A stretch of 64,000 bases of DNA from Xanthomonas fragariae (lineage in GTDB: Bacteria > Pseudomonadota > Gammaproteobacteria > Xanthomonadales > Xanthomonadaceae), in the NCBI RefSeq assembly GCF_900183975.1, contig NZ_LT853882.1:3341501-3405500 (forward strand), written 5' to 3'. Made by a program: the position numbers and the translations under genes. Of the stretch, positions 10,101 to 17,057 are shown piece by piece. A model generated the notes under the pieces. The model searched no databases, was not told the origin of the DNA, and saw nothing but the letters and a program-made list of their open reading frames with translations. How positions within the stretch are numbered: position 1 is the stretch's first letter; each line of letters begins with the position of its first letter.

Positions 10101-10352
10101 TTCACCGACCTGCACGGCCTGGGCGAGCAGCTCAAGTTCCTCGGCCACCATCGCTGGCGCGTACAACTCGACCATGCGCAGCGTGCCCTGCACCTGGTGC
10201 AGATAGCCGGCGCACAAACGCATCCGACTGGTGTCGGACGGTTCTTCGGCGAAGTATTCGATCTCGTTGCGCGCCTGGCGCAACGTCTCGTCCAGCTCCG
10301 GCTTGACCCAGCCTAGTGCGGCATGACTCATCGCATCGCGAAGCGCGCTCAT
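4137..10352 (-). CDS. chpA: ChpA: multi-Hpt hybrid histidine kinase of twitching motility
   Basis: A giant CheA-type hybrid kinase of 2071 residues. Histidine phosphotransfer (Hpt) segments include FHTLKGSG near residue 785, VHTMSGAF near 945 and LHTLKGGARMAG near 1345. Degenerate ones sit near 52 (YLHQVQGTLRM) and 325. Long acidic Ala/Glu/Asp-rich linkers separate them. Then follow the CheA-like dimerisation and ATPase core (N box LEHMLRNSVAHGLE near 1660, VADDGAGLD, GRGVGMDVV), a CheW-like regulatory domain, and a C-terminal receiver (VVDDSLTMRK, phospho-Asp in LLDIEMPRMDG near 1995, Lys in YLGKPY). I start at the ATG at 10350-10352 because AGGGGG lies just upstream; an in-frame ATG at 10394 lacks this. 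It should phosphorylate PilG and PilH to control type IV pili. Confidence 0.93.
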   Translation of the reverse strand: MSALRDAMSHAALGWVKPELDETLRQARNEIEYFAEEPSDTSRMRLCAGYLHQVQGTLRMVELYAPAMVAEELELLAQAVQVGEVADRDEACAMLMRGTVLLPDYLERLQNGHRDIPIVLLPLLNEIRATRGQPGLNESVLFAFDPQAGVATEAELNHARGSLSGRNRELLDTVGNAVKEELLRVKDALDLHLRIGGDIAELQTQVKDLGSVADTLGMMGLGVARNVVVQQRDALARVVGGHMQMDEGVLLDIAGALLYVDAALDDQVASLGADIGDGNEASSNADSAQMRRTVDVLAREAIGNFGAAREHFVAFIETNWDHARLTDVPHLLGEVGGALRILELPQAADYLEGVRRYVDLELIGKHRVPSGRQLDTLADAMASLEYYLEALRERRPGREEILDITRNSLETLRYWPLPSGRPSELPVGADQPDTVVEPQPVAGSLVQHAATPGAAANDAALTPSLQWANETLVEAPFAASVVHDTGAAAADTVFSFDPVAAEETVSGQAHVPFTVAPLDLSDDGAQAPGDWQLKTAEQAAPFATSAFDPVSAEQDGNVSADAAQVSYTVDLSALEQDEVATLVAADEAPLQIERIDVPGDANQTEVPLDFIAETAIHRAQTGIEDAFSPPSLPPVPPQELDDPFVESAPEPQHALAEEAPEQSTPRVQQAVVSAFELDDASAAFLAQLDAAAAQFDVERPRGPLTTDADAESAQAAPEQAASEPLPASADAGIFGGFGDSDIDDDIREVFLEEFDEELVNLGQLLPVWRASPNSPEKLRPIRRVFHTLKGSGCLVGAHVLGEFSWKIESMLNRVLDNSRPASPAVVAAVELAYEVLPQFTAALRDQGRISADLPEIQAVAERVAAGEEIYYVPATATPVAADAAVIPAAAGIFAASGGTPALVDSVLREILEAEVAAHLDTVNAWLQASQAEPQLATEELLRAVHTMSGAFAMTDVPEITLVTTPAESYVKRLLAASVTPSAEGVEAIAATAAAIVTTVTALRADAPLIPSFAALTERLRALVDTLPKAQWPPQVFPDELDDLDAPSDAAVASNAAVGLTGAQDLSPYIDASEQLSDAAVPTHGADQAQPQHAEAPSAEDAQVATTEDWTPETAALDSVSTDQDGHSGDQAEYADVAASYEHDAVAAQEQPADEQAHSGRQAQSDGQLHEHAVEAEPTDAEHTAEALPDDTIESVQAFEMAQVADQVEETGDRQSETAAELHAETGVATDAQHGDAYASLEATAATDHVEHAEQTRQSELATEHQDTTAAAFSAPVEEAAPADTTANDAGAAFDTGPLNFDQLDGELVDIFVEEGRDLLDHCDGLIARMREVQDDRDVLNGLQRDLHTLKGGARMAGINAIGDLGHAIESLLEAVAANRTDIDRDDVRLFERGFDRLHQLLTRTGMHRAVAMPTDLVEAFETRTRGRNAAPPSDADVRAIAKASVEPAPLSAPIPVEGQTEEDVLPRVQQEQVRVRADLLDRLVNHAGEVAIYRSRLEQQLGAFRGAMGELDRTNARLRDQLRRLDLETEAQIVARYQREQDQGDRTFDPLELDRFSTLQQLSRALNESAADLGGLQGVLENLSRQYDGLLQQQSRVSSELQDGLLRTRMVPFDGLVPRLRRVVRQAASDTGKQVHLLLEGTQGELDRNVLDRMIAPLEHMLRNSVAHGLETPEQRRSAGKPEEGSIAIRLRREGSEIVLEVADDGAGLDREAIRHRGEQRGLIEPGQALGDAELDGLIFASGFSTSEQVSQLAGRGVGMDVVGNEVRQLGGSVDIRSVRGQGVTFTLRLPQTLAVTQAVFVRIGDTVFAVPVGSVSGIGHISRIRYESGEGGYHYAGEQYVLHDLGSLVGQAAASADGQAQVPLLLVRAGDLRAAVAIDQVLGNREIVVKPVGLQIASVPGIYGATITGDGSVVVILDIAPLVRRYLAQPARPALETQAESQRQVPLVMVVDDSLTMRKVTSRVLERHNLDITTARDGVEAMKLLEERVPDLMLLDIEMPRMDGYELAAAMRADPRFKAVPIMMITSRSGQKHRQRAFEIGVQRYLGKPYQELDLMRNVYDLLGIARVRE

Positions 10353-10467
10353 CGCAGCCCCCTGACGACGACCGACTTGCCGCCAGCGCGGCAACCGGTC
10401 ACTTCCTGCATCGACGTAACGCTACTACGCGCCATCTGCTGTGATCCTTTCCCGTTCCGCGTCGTGG

Positions 10468-12504
10468 TCACGCCGGCAGCTTGAAGTCGGCGACCGAACG
10501 GCGCAGATCGGCAGCGAGCTCGGCAAGGTTGCCGATCGAATCAGCCGTCTGCTCCGCACCTTGCGATGTCTGGCTGGTGATCTGACGGATCACGCCCATG
10601 GTATGTGTGATATCCGTCGCTGCGGCCGACTGCTGGTGCGCGGCGATGGAAATGTTCTTGATCAGGTTGTTCAAGGCGTTGGACACGCGCTCGATTTCGG
10701 TCAGCGCGGTCCCGGCTTCTTCGGCCAGACGCGCACCGGACACCACTTCGGACGTGGTCTGCTCCATCGAGCTGACCGCTTCGTTGGTATCGGCCTGAAT
10801 GGTCTGGACCAGACCTTCGATGCGTCGGGTCGCACCGGAGGTGCGTTCTGCCAAACGCTGCACTTCGTCGGCCACCACGGCGAAACCGCGACCTGCCTCG
10901 CCCGCCGAGGCGGCCTGCACCGCAGCGTTAAGCGCCAGAATGTTGGTCTGCTCGGAAATGTCGTTGATCAGCTCCACGATCGAGCCAATCTCCTGCGAGG
11001 ATTCGCCCAGCCGCTTGATGCGCTTGGAGGTTTCCTGGATCTGGTCGCGGATCTGGTCCATGCCCTGAATCGTCTCGCGCACTACGCCGGCACCTTCGGC
11101 GGCGATGACCACAGAGCGCTGCGCCACTTCGGCCGACTCGGTTGAGGTGCGCGACACTTGTTCGATGCTGGCGGCGATTTCGCTGATGCGTTCGGAAGCA
11201 GTGTTGATCTGATTAGCCTGCTGGCCGGCCGCTTCGGCCAGCTGCATCGCGGTGGCCCGGGTTTCCTGCGTCGACACGGCAACTTTCGCCGAGGTGTCGT
11301 TGATCGTGGTCACCAAGTGGCGCAGTTCGTCCACGGCATAGTTGATGGCGTCCGCGATCGCGCCGGTCATGTCCTCGGTCACCGATGCCTTGACGGTCAG
11401 GTCACCCTCACCGAGCGAGCTGATTTCGTCCAGCAACCGCATAATCGCCTGCTGGTTGCGGCTGCTGAATTCCACCTGCGCCTGGTAGCGTACGTCCTGC
11501 TCGCGCGAACGCACCCGCACCCAGCTCCAGACGAAACCCACGATGGCCAGCAGGGCCACCAGGCCGGACACCACGCCCAACCAGAAGTTCGGAAACAGGC
11601 GCGTGTCGCGAACCGAACCGAACGCCGAGAATGCATCGAACAGCTTCTTGCTGTCGTCAAGCATCCTGTTGGAGCCGGCGGTCAACGCTGCGGCCGAGGA
11701 CTGCGCGGCGAACAGATTGCGCGAGCTGGCGAGGATGTCGTCGACGTCATGCTTCATCGTCGTCCACTGCGCCTGCGACTGCTCTAGCGCCGACAGCGCG
11801 GCCGGGTTGCGCACCGCGGCGATACCGAGTTCGTCGTTGCCTGCGCGCAAGCCTTCCAGCATCTGCGTGAACACCACCGAGTCGCGAGCCAGCGCGTCGC
11901 CGGAAGCGACCGCATCGGCGCCACCGGCGCGCATTTCAGTCACCCGGAGCGCCATGGTGCTGGCGACCACGACCTGCTGCAGCGTGTTGTAGATCTGCGA
12001 GGAAGGCGCGCCGCTGACCGTCATTGCGCGCACCACTTCGTTTAACTGCGCCTGCAACTGCGGCACGCTTGCGGAGAAGCGTTCGGCGTTGCCGGCCAGA
12101 CCGAGCACCGCCGGTTCGCTGGCGATGACCTGATCGGCGTTCTTGCTGAGCGGCACCCAGGTCGCCTTGAGCTGCGCAATCGCGCTGGCCACCGAACCTT
12201 CCTGGCCGTAGCGGCCATCCAGTTCGCCAACCGTGCTGTCGATGCGGCTCTTGGTCGCCTTGAAGGTTGCAAACGCCTTGGCGTCACCGGAAATCGCGTC
12301 GCGGGCCTGGTTGGCCAGCTGCTGGGAGAGCACCTGCAGATCGGCCGCGCCAGTGCCGGCACCGGCAAGGCGACTGCCCTGCCAGGTAGCGACGCCGGTG
12401 TTGGCGCCGAACACGATCATCGACAACACCAGCAAGCCAAGCCAGAAGCTGGTACTGACGCTGCCAAGCTTATTGGTCTTGCGGGCGTCTGGGGCGTTAC
12501 TCAT
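10468..12504 (-). CDS. pilJ: PilJ: methyl-accepting chemoreceptor of the type IV pilus Chp system
   Basis: The 678-residue protein has a short cytoplasmic N-terminus, a first membrane helix (FWLGLLVLSMIVFGANTGVA, about 20-39), a helical periplasmic domain of about 265 residues, a second membrane helix (FWLGVVSGLVALLAIVGFVW, about 306-325), a HAMP segment and a long coiled-coil signalling domain. The hairpin tip is the conserved ILALNAAVQAASAGEAGRGF followed by AVVADEVQRLAERT, where CheW and kinase bind. The signal enters ChpA through PilI. The Ala/Glu/Gln patches needed for methylation may persist, yet no CheR-type gene is nearby and the CheB-like neighbour is degenerate. It lies 115 bp upstream of chpA and 39 bp downstream of pilI. 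Confidence 0.93.
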   Translation of the reverse strand: MSNAPDARKTNKLGSVSTSFWLGLLVLSMIVFGANTGVATWQGSRLAGAGTGAADLQVLSQQLANQARDAISGDAKAFATFKATKSRIDSTVGELDGRYGQEGSVASAIAQLKATWVPLSKNADQVIASEPAVLGLAGNAERFSASVPQLQAQLNEVVRAMTVSGAPSSQIYNTLQQVVVASTMALRVTEMRAGGADAVASGDALARDSVVFTQMLEGLRAGNDELGIAAVRNPAALSALEQSQAQWTTMKHDVDDILASSRNLFAAQSSAAALTAGSNRMLDDSKKLFDAFSAFGSVRDTRLFPNFWLGVVSGLVALLAIVGFVWSWVRVRSREQDVRYQAQVEFSSRNQQAIMRLLDEISSLGEGDLTVKASVTEDMTGAIADAINYAVDELRHLVTTINDTSAKVAVSTQETRATAMQLAEAAGQQANQINTASERISEIAASIEQVSRTSTESAEVAQRSVVIAAEGAGVVRETIQGMDQIRDQIQETSKRIKRLGESSQEIGSIVELINDISEQTNILALNAAVQAASAGEAGRGFAVVADEVQRLAERTSGATRRIEGLVQTIQADTNEAVSSMEQTTSEVVSGARLAEEAGTALTEIERVSNALNNLIKNISIAAHQQSAAATDITHTMGVIRQITSQTSQGAEQTADSIGNLAELAADLRRSVADFKLPA

Positions 12505-12543
12505 GGTTCGACCTCGATCTGTATGACATGGCGGGGTCGCAGC

Positions 12544-13077
12544 TTAGGCCGCGGCCTGCCGGAATTCAGGAGTGCGCGACAGCAACGCCAGGGAAAACAC
12601 ACCCCAGTCCTGCGTCTCGTTGCGGAAGGCACGATCGATGAATTGGACGTAGCGCCCTTGCGCCAACTCGCCGGGTTCAACCGCCTGGACCTGCTCAAAA
12701 CTGCGCTGACCGTACAGCTCATCGATGGTCAGAGCGACGTCGCCGCCGCTCTGCCGCATGATCAGCACACGCTGACCTTCCTGCAGCACCGTACGCCGGC
12801 CCTCCAGGAACTGCTTCAGATCGATCACCGGGAACAGATTGCCGCGCAGGTTGCCCACGCCCAGCAGCCAGGGCTGTGCGCCCGGCACTGGCGTGACCGG
12901 CGGCATCGGCACGATTTCCGCAACTTCGCGGAAGTCAGACACTAATCGCCGGGTACCGACGCGATAACCGACGCCACGCCAGATATCGGCTGAGAACTGG
13001 CGTTCCGGCAGCGGCGTGGCGTGCGCAAGACTGCGACGCTCATAATCTTCAAGAATATCGAATGGAGAACGCATCAA
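12544..13077 (-). CDS. pilI: PilI: CheW-type adaptor
   Basis: A 177-residue CheW-domain protein. YRVGTRRLVSDFREVAEIVP begins the domain, and PWLLGVGNLRGNLFPVIDLKQFL is the classic G-(N/V)-(I/V)-x-x-R-G-x-(I/V/L)-x-P-V-(I/V)-D-L adaptor signature. The end contains VFSLALLSRTPEF. PilI should connect PilJ to ChpA at the cell pole. Its ATG overlaps the pilH stop by 4 bases, showing translational coupling with the response regulator gene upstream. Confidence 0.9.
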   Translation of the reverse strand: MMRSPFDILEDYERRSLAHATPLPERQFSADIWRGVGYRVGTRRLVSDFREVAEIVPMPPVTPVPGAQPWLLGVGNLRGNLFPVIDLKQFLEGRRTVLQEGQRVLIMRQSGGDVALTIDELYGQRSFEQVQAVEPGELAQGRYVQFIDRAFRNETQDWGVFSLALLSRTPEFRQAAA

Positions 13078-13436
13078 CGCACCAGTTGTTTGATGCGGGC
13101 GATCAGATCGTCTTCGCGCGGCGGCTTGACGATGTAGTCGCTGGCACCTTGTCGCAAACCCCGGGCCCTGTCGGTTTCCATGCCCTTGGTGCTGACCAGC
13201 AGCACGGGGATGTCCTTCGTAGCCTGGTCGCGTGCGAGTGCACGCGTTGCCTGGAGGCCACTCATGCCGGGCAACACCACGTCCATCAGCACCAAATCGG
13301 GCGTCTGGCTGCGAACCAGCTCAAGTCCCTTTTCTGCATTGTCGGTGGCGACGACCGTATGGCCTGCTTTTTCCAACCATTGACTGGAGACTGCCCGATC
13401 GGTATGCGAGTCCTCGATCAACATAATTCGAGCCAT
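13074..13436 (-). CDS. pilH: PilH: single-domain response regulator
   Basis: A stand-alone receiver of 120 residues. The acidic pocket comes from MLIEDSHTD, the phospho-acceptor Asp lies in DLVLMDVVLPGMSG, the conserved Ser/Thr in VLLVSTKG and the Lys in DYIVKPPRED. In P. aeruginosa PilH opposes or balances PilG, favouring pilus retraction. It lies 17 bp after pilG and overlaps pilI by 4 bases, so one transcript is likely. Confidence 0.93.
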   Translation of the reverse strand: MARIMLIEDSHTDRAVSSQWLEKAGHTVVATDNAEKGLELVRSQTPDLVLMDVVLPGMSGLQATRALARDQATKDIPVLLVSTKGMETDRARGLRQGASDYIVKPPREDDLIARIKQLVR

Positions 13437-13453
13437 ATTGCCTTTCCCTCTGG

Positions 13454-13855
13454 TCAGGCGTGGACGTACGTGCGAATCACGCTCAGTAGTTCTTCACGGG
13501 TGAATGGCTTGGTCAGATATTGCTCGGAGCCGACGATGCGGCCGCGTGCCTTGTCGAACAGGCCATCCTTTGAAGACAACATGATCACCGGCGTCGACTT
13601 AAAGACCTGATTGCCCTTGATCAACGCGCAGGTCTGGTACCCATCCAAGCGCGGCATCATAATGTCGACAAAAATGATCTGAGGGTGTCGGTCCGCAATT
13701 TTGGCCAGTGCCTCGAAACCATCGGTCGCTGTCACTACTTCACATCCTTCTCGCTTGAGCAGCGTTTCGGCGGTGCGGCGAATGGTTTTCGAATCATCGA
13801 TCACCATCACCTTCAGTCCTGCGAGTTCCTTACCCGCAGCAATGTTTTCATTCAT
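13454..13855 (-). CDS. pilG: PilG: single-domain response regulator
   Basis: The receiver domain has KVMVIDDSKTIRRTAE at its start, the phospho-Asp in IIFVDIMMPRLDGYQT, VIMLSSKDG for the Ser/Thr switch, and YLTKPFTREELL with the conserved Lys. I start at the ATG at 13853-13855 (MNENIAAGKE, 133 residues), the usual length of PilG; the frame is open for another 64 codons upstream but that part has no receiver character and would be unusual. PilG is the output regulator thought to promote pilus extension through PilB and FimX in related bacteria. It is the first gene of the operon and is divergent from gshB across about 235 bp. Confidence 0.92.
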   Translation of the reverse strand: MNENIAAGKELAGLKVMVIDDSKTIRRTAETLLKREGCEVVTATDGFEALAKIADRHPQIIFVDIMMPRLDGYQTCALIKGNQVFKSTPVIMLSSKDGLFDKARGRIVGSEQYLTKPFTREELLSVIRTYVHA

Positions 13856-14091
13856 GCGAATGTCCCCGGGCGCGCGACGCGTCACCCCTTCGACGTCGCT
13901 ACCAAACTGCATGTATATCCCAAGATCCGCATTGACTGTCAAGGGCGCATTGCCGGGCCCCCGCCAAGCGGACGTTACGACCACGTCTGACTGCATCCCG
14001 CCCGGCAAGTCGCGCACTGCGACCCGCCAGGCGCCCCCGTCACCCACCGCTTGAAGTTACCATCGGCAGCTTGTTCGAAAGGGTTAGCCCA

Positions 14092-15042
14092 ATGTCGCTC
14101 GACGTCGTTGTGGTGATGGATCCCATCGCCTCCATCAAGATCGCCAAAGACACCACCTTCGCCATGCTGCTGGAAGCCCAGCGCCGAGGCCACCATTTGC
14201 ATTACGTACGTCCCCGCGGGCTCGGCTTGCGCGAAGGATGCGCGGTGGCGCAGGTCGCGCCATTGACCGTGCGCGAGGACAAGACCAGCTGGTGCACGGT
14301 GGGCGAGTTTGCCGAGCTGGCGTTCGGCCCCGGCCAGGTGGTGCTGATGCGCAAGAACCCGCCAGTGGATGCGGAGTTCGTCTACGACACCCAGATGCTC
14401 AGCGTCGCGCAGCGCGCCGGCGCGCAGGTGGTCAACGATCCGCAGGGTCTGCGCGATTACAACGAGAAGCTGGCTGCGTTGCTGTTCCCGCAATGTTGCC
14501 CGCCGACGCTGGTCAGCCGCGATGCTGCCGCCTTGAAGGCCTTCGTGCTGGAACAGGGACAGGCGGTGCTCAAGCCGCTGGACGGCATGGGCGGGCGCTC
14601 GATCTTCCGCAGCGGCACCGGCGACCCCAACCTCAATGTGATCCTGGAGACGCTGACCGACGGCAATCGCAAGCTGACCCTGGCGCAGCGCTTCATCCCC
14701 GACATCAGTGCCGGCGACAAGCGCATCCTGCTGGTGGATGGCGTTCCGGTGGACTACTGCCTGGCGCGGATTCCGCAGGGCGATGAATTTCGCGGCAACC
14801 TGGCTGCCGGCGGACGTGGCGAAGGCCGGCCACTGTCCGAACGCGACCGTTGGATCGCCGCGCAAGTCGGCCCGGAAATGCGCCGGCGCGGCATGCGTTT
14901 TGTCGGCCTGGATGTGATCGGTGATTACCTGACCGAAGTCAACGTGACCAGCCCCACCTGCGTGCGAGAGCTGGATGCGCAGTTCGGTTTGAACATCGCC
15001 GGGCTGCTGTTGGACGCGATTGAGGCCGGCGCTGCGCAATGA
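14092..15042 (+). CDS. gshB: Glutathione synthetase
   Basis: This is the ATP-grasp enzyme joining gamma-glutamylcysteine and glycine to give glutathione in the cytoplasm. Visible signatures are LDVVVVMDPIASIKIAKDTT at the N-terminus (substrate domain), VLMRKNPPVDAEFVYDTQML, VNDPQGLRDYNEKL, VLKPLDGMGGRSIFR (ATP-grasp loop), PQGDEFRGNLAAGG and the C-terminal LTEVNVTSPTCVREL. The ATG at 14092 (MSLDVVV) gives 316 residues, the family length; an ATG at 14071 in frame is less likely. It overlaps the following TonB-like gene by 4 bases (ATGA). The gene lies back to back with pilG. Confidence 0.95.
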   Translation: MSLDVVVVMDPIASIKIAKDTTFAMLLEAQRRGHHLHYVRPRGLGLREGCAVAQVAPLTVREDKTSWCTVGEFAELAFGPGQVVLMRKNPPVDAEFVYDTQMLSVAQRAGAQVVNDPQGLRDYNEKLAALLFPQCCPPTLVSRDAAALKAFVLEQGQAVLKPLDGMGGRSIFRSGTGDPNLNVILETLTDGNRKLTLAQRFIPDISAGDKRILLVDGVPVDYCLARIPQGDEFRGNLAAGGRGEGRPLSERDRWIAAQVGPEMRRRGMRFVGLDVIGDYLTEVNVTSPTCVRELDAQFGLNIAGLLLDAIEAGAAQ

Positions 15043-15905
15043 CGGTGGTCGCGGCGCTGCCAGTTCCCATGGACGACCGCCGACGGCTGATCGCCATGCT
15101 GGTGATCTCGCTGCTGCTGCACGGCATGCTGATTTTGGGCGTCGGTTTTGCGGTCAACGAAGACGCGCCGTTGGTGCCGACGCTGGATGTGATCTTCAGC
15201 CAGACCAGCACCCCGCTGACGCCCAAGCAGGCAGACTTTCTGGCCCAGGCCAATCAGCAAGGCGGCGGCGATCACGACACCGCGCAGCACCCGCGCGACA
15301 GTCAACCCGGCGTGGTGCCGCTGAACCGTACCGGCCTGGCGCCGCAAGCGCAACGCGCGACCAGCGTGCAGGCATCGGAGCCCATGCAGACCCGCGTGGT
15401 GAGCAGTCGTCGTGGCGAGCAAAGCGCGCCGACACCGCAACCGAATCCGCAAACCGGCCCGCTCTCGCCCAACGATGCGCAACGCGCTGCGGAAATGGCC
15501 CGGCTTGCGGCGGAAGTGCATCTGCGCTCGGAGCAATACGCCAAGCGCCCGAACCGCAAGTTCGTCTCAGCCAGCACGCGCGAATACGCGTATGCCAACT
15601 ATCTGCGTGCCTGGGTGGATCGCGCCGAGCGCGTCGGCAATCTCAATTACCCGGATGAAGTGGGTCGCCGCCGGCTCGGAGGCGAGGTGGTGATCAGCGT
15701 AGGCGTGCGCCGCGATGGCAGTGTGGAAAACAGCCGAGTACTGGTCTCCAGCGGCACCCCAACCCTGGATGCCGCAGCACTGCGCGTGGTGCAGCTGGCA
15801 CAGCCGTTCCCGCCGCTGCCCAAGACCAAGGACGACGTGGATATCTTGCAGGTCACACGTACCTGGTTGTTCTTGCCCGGTGGCGAGCTGCACGACGATC
15901 GTTGA
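15039..15905 (+). CDS. TonB-family energy transducer
   Basis: A 288-residue protein with a short cytoplasmic start, one membrane helix (IAMLVISLLLHGMLILGVGF, about 18-37), a polar periplasmic linker rich in Gln/Pro/Thr, and a C-terminal domain of about 85 residues. That domain has the TonB pattern GEVVISVGVRRDGSVENSRV followed by GTPTLDAAALRVVQLAQPFPPLP. Such proteins transmit proton-motive force to outer-membrane receptors or act in other envelope roles. The His in the membrane helix (LLLHG) matches the conserved His of TonB. Location right after gshB (4-base overlap) is the common arrangement in Xanthomonas and says little about the partner receptor; no exbB or exbD is in the window. Confidence 0.85.
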   Translation: MTVVAALPVPMDDRRRLIAMLVISLLLHGMLILGVGFAVNEDAPLVPTLDVIFSQTSTPLTPKQADFLAQANQQGGGDHDTAQHPRDSQPGVVPLNRTGLAPQAQRATSVQASEPMQTRVVSSRRGEQSAPTPQPNPQTGPLSPNDAQRAAEMARLAAEVHLRSEQYAKRPNRKFVSASTREYAYANYLRAWVDRAERVGNLNYPDEVGRRRLGGEVVISVGVRRDGSVENSRVLVSSGTPTLDAAALRVVQLAQPFPPLPKTKDDVDILQVTRTWLFLPGGELHDDR

Positions 15906-16016
15906 TGTTGGTGTTTGATCGATGTGCATCTAGCGGCTCGCGGCATTTAATTGCCCAAGCCGGCGACGAATCACTGCCGCATCCGCGCCGACTTATGTCG
16001 ACAACACACCATGCCA

Positions 16017-16736
16017 CTACGGTGGAACGCCGGCCGCCTTCGCTGCGCGTGCGGCCTGTTGTTCGGCCAGGGTCAGTGCAACGTTGTTGCGCAGATAAGC
16101 CGGTTCGACCCGCTCCGGCGCCACGCCTTCGCCGCGCAGCAGCGCCGGCACCGCGAGTGTGAGTAGATCGGCGGCATGCGGCAGCGCGGCAGCGTCGACG
16201 CTGGTCAGCTGCCTTGCAAAGTGCTGTTGCAGGAGTGCATCGGCCGCGGCGAATCCGGTGCCGACACCGGCGAAGCGCTGCGCGGCATCGGGCGGGACGA
16301 ACGCGTCCGGCGCGCACACCACTTCTGGCCCTGATTCCAGCAACCACTCGCCGCGGCGTTCGAAGACACCGGCATACACCTCACCCATGCGCGCATCGAT
16401 GCAGGCCAGTACGTGCGTCGCATCGTCAGGCGCGCGCAATGCCAGCACCTGCAGCGTGGAGAGCGCCAGCACCGGCAGGTCCAGGCCCAACGCGATGCCT
16501 TGCGCGATGCCGATCGCCAGACGCACGCCGGTAAAGGCGCCTGGGCCACGACCGACGGCAATCGCATCGAGCTGGCGGCGTGCGATGCCTGCATCGGCCA
16601 GTAGCTGTTCGGCCCACGGCAATACCAGTTCGGCATGGCGGCGCGGCGCCAGTTCGAAATGCTCGATCACGCGACCATCCACGTGCAGCGCAACGGAACA
16701 GGCTTCGGTGGAGGTCTCGAACGCAAGGACTTTCAT
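16017..16736 (-). CDS. tsaB: TsaB, tRNA t6A37 biosynthesis subunit
   Basis: TsaB is the ASKHA-fold partner of TsaD in making N6-threonylcarbamoyladenosine at position 37 of ANN-decoding tRNAs. The protein begins MKVLAFETSTEACSVALHVD and continues with LDAIAVGRGPGAFTGVRLAI, both family hallmarks, then LALSTLQVLA and VLACIDARMGEVYAGVF. The ATG at 16734-16736 gives 239 residues, normal for the family; the frame stays open 58 codons further but into GC-rich repeat DNA. The C-terminus ends in an Ala-rich tail. The gene stands alone, facing the TonB-like gene's end about 110 bp away. Confidence 0.93.
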   Translation of the reverse strand: MKVLAFETSTEACSVALHVDGRVIEHFELAPRRHAELVLPWAEQLLADAGIARRQLDAIAVGRGPGAFTGVRLAIGIAQGIALGLDLPVLALSTLQVLALRAPDDATHVLACIDARMGEVYAGVFERRGEWLLESGPEVVCAPDAFVPPDAAQRFAGVGTGFAAADALLQQHFARQLTSVDAAALPHAADLLTLAVPALLRGEGVAPERVEPAYLRNNVALTLAEQQAARAAKAAGVPP

Positions 16737-16896
16737 TGGAGAGCCGGACCCCGGAACCCGGGGCCGGAGACTCGGAACGGCGCAAGGCGTGAGATCGTGA
16801 AGATGAGCAGTTTCATGGCGGAGCCGGAACCCGAAAGTGACGAAAATTTTAATGCATTGGCCCGGCGCGCTGCAGCGCTGACCGCTGCGCGAACTA

Positions 16897-17028
16897 AGAG
16901 TGGCTGACAAAACCTAGCGAGCAGGTGTGGACGGCGCGGAGCAACCGCAGTGTTCGCCTGGCAAATGCGTTTCGACGCACCGGCCGCGCCTGCCTGGCGG
17001 TGAGCGCAGACGTTTTGTTAGCCACTCT
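16897..17028. repeat. MITE-like intergenic repeat, copy 2
   Basis: This 132-bp copy is bounded by agagtggctgacaaaac on the left and gttttgttagccactct on the right, which match as inverted repeats at all but one position. Internal blocks gcggagcaaccgcag and gcctggcggtgagcgcag are shared with the copy at 1655. It lies between tsaB and the helicase gene, about 30 bp beyond the helicase stop. It is the best-preserved of the three copies and so the best reference for the family. Confidence 0.8.
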
Positions 17029-17057
17029 AAATACCGCGACAACACGCTGACCAACGC

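Noticed and set aside
13856..14047. N-terminal extension of PilG by 64 residues
   Set aside because: The frame is open, but receiver homology begins after MNENIAAGKE and PilG is normally about 130 residues.
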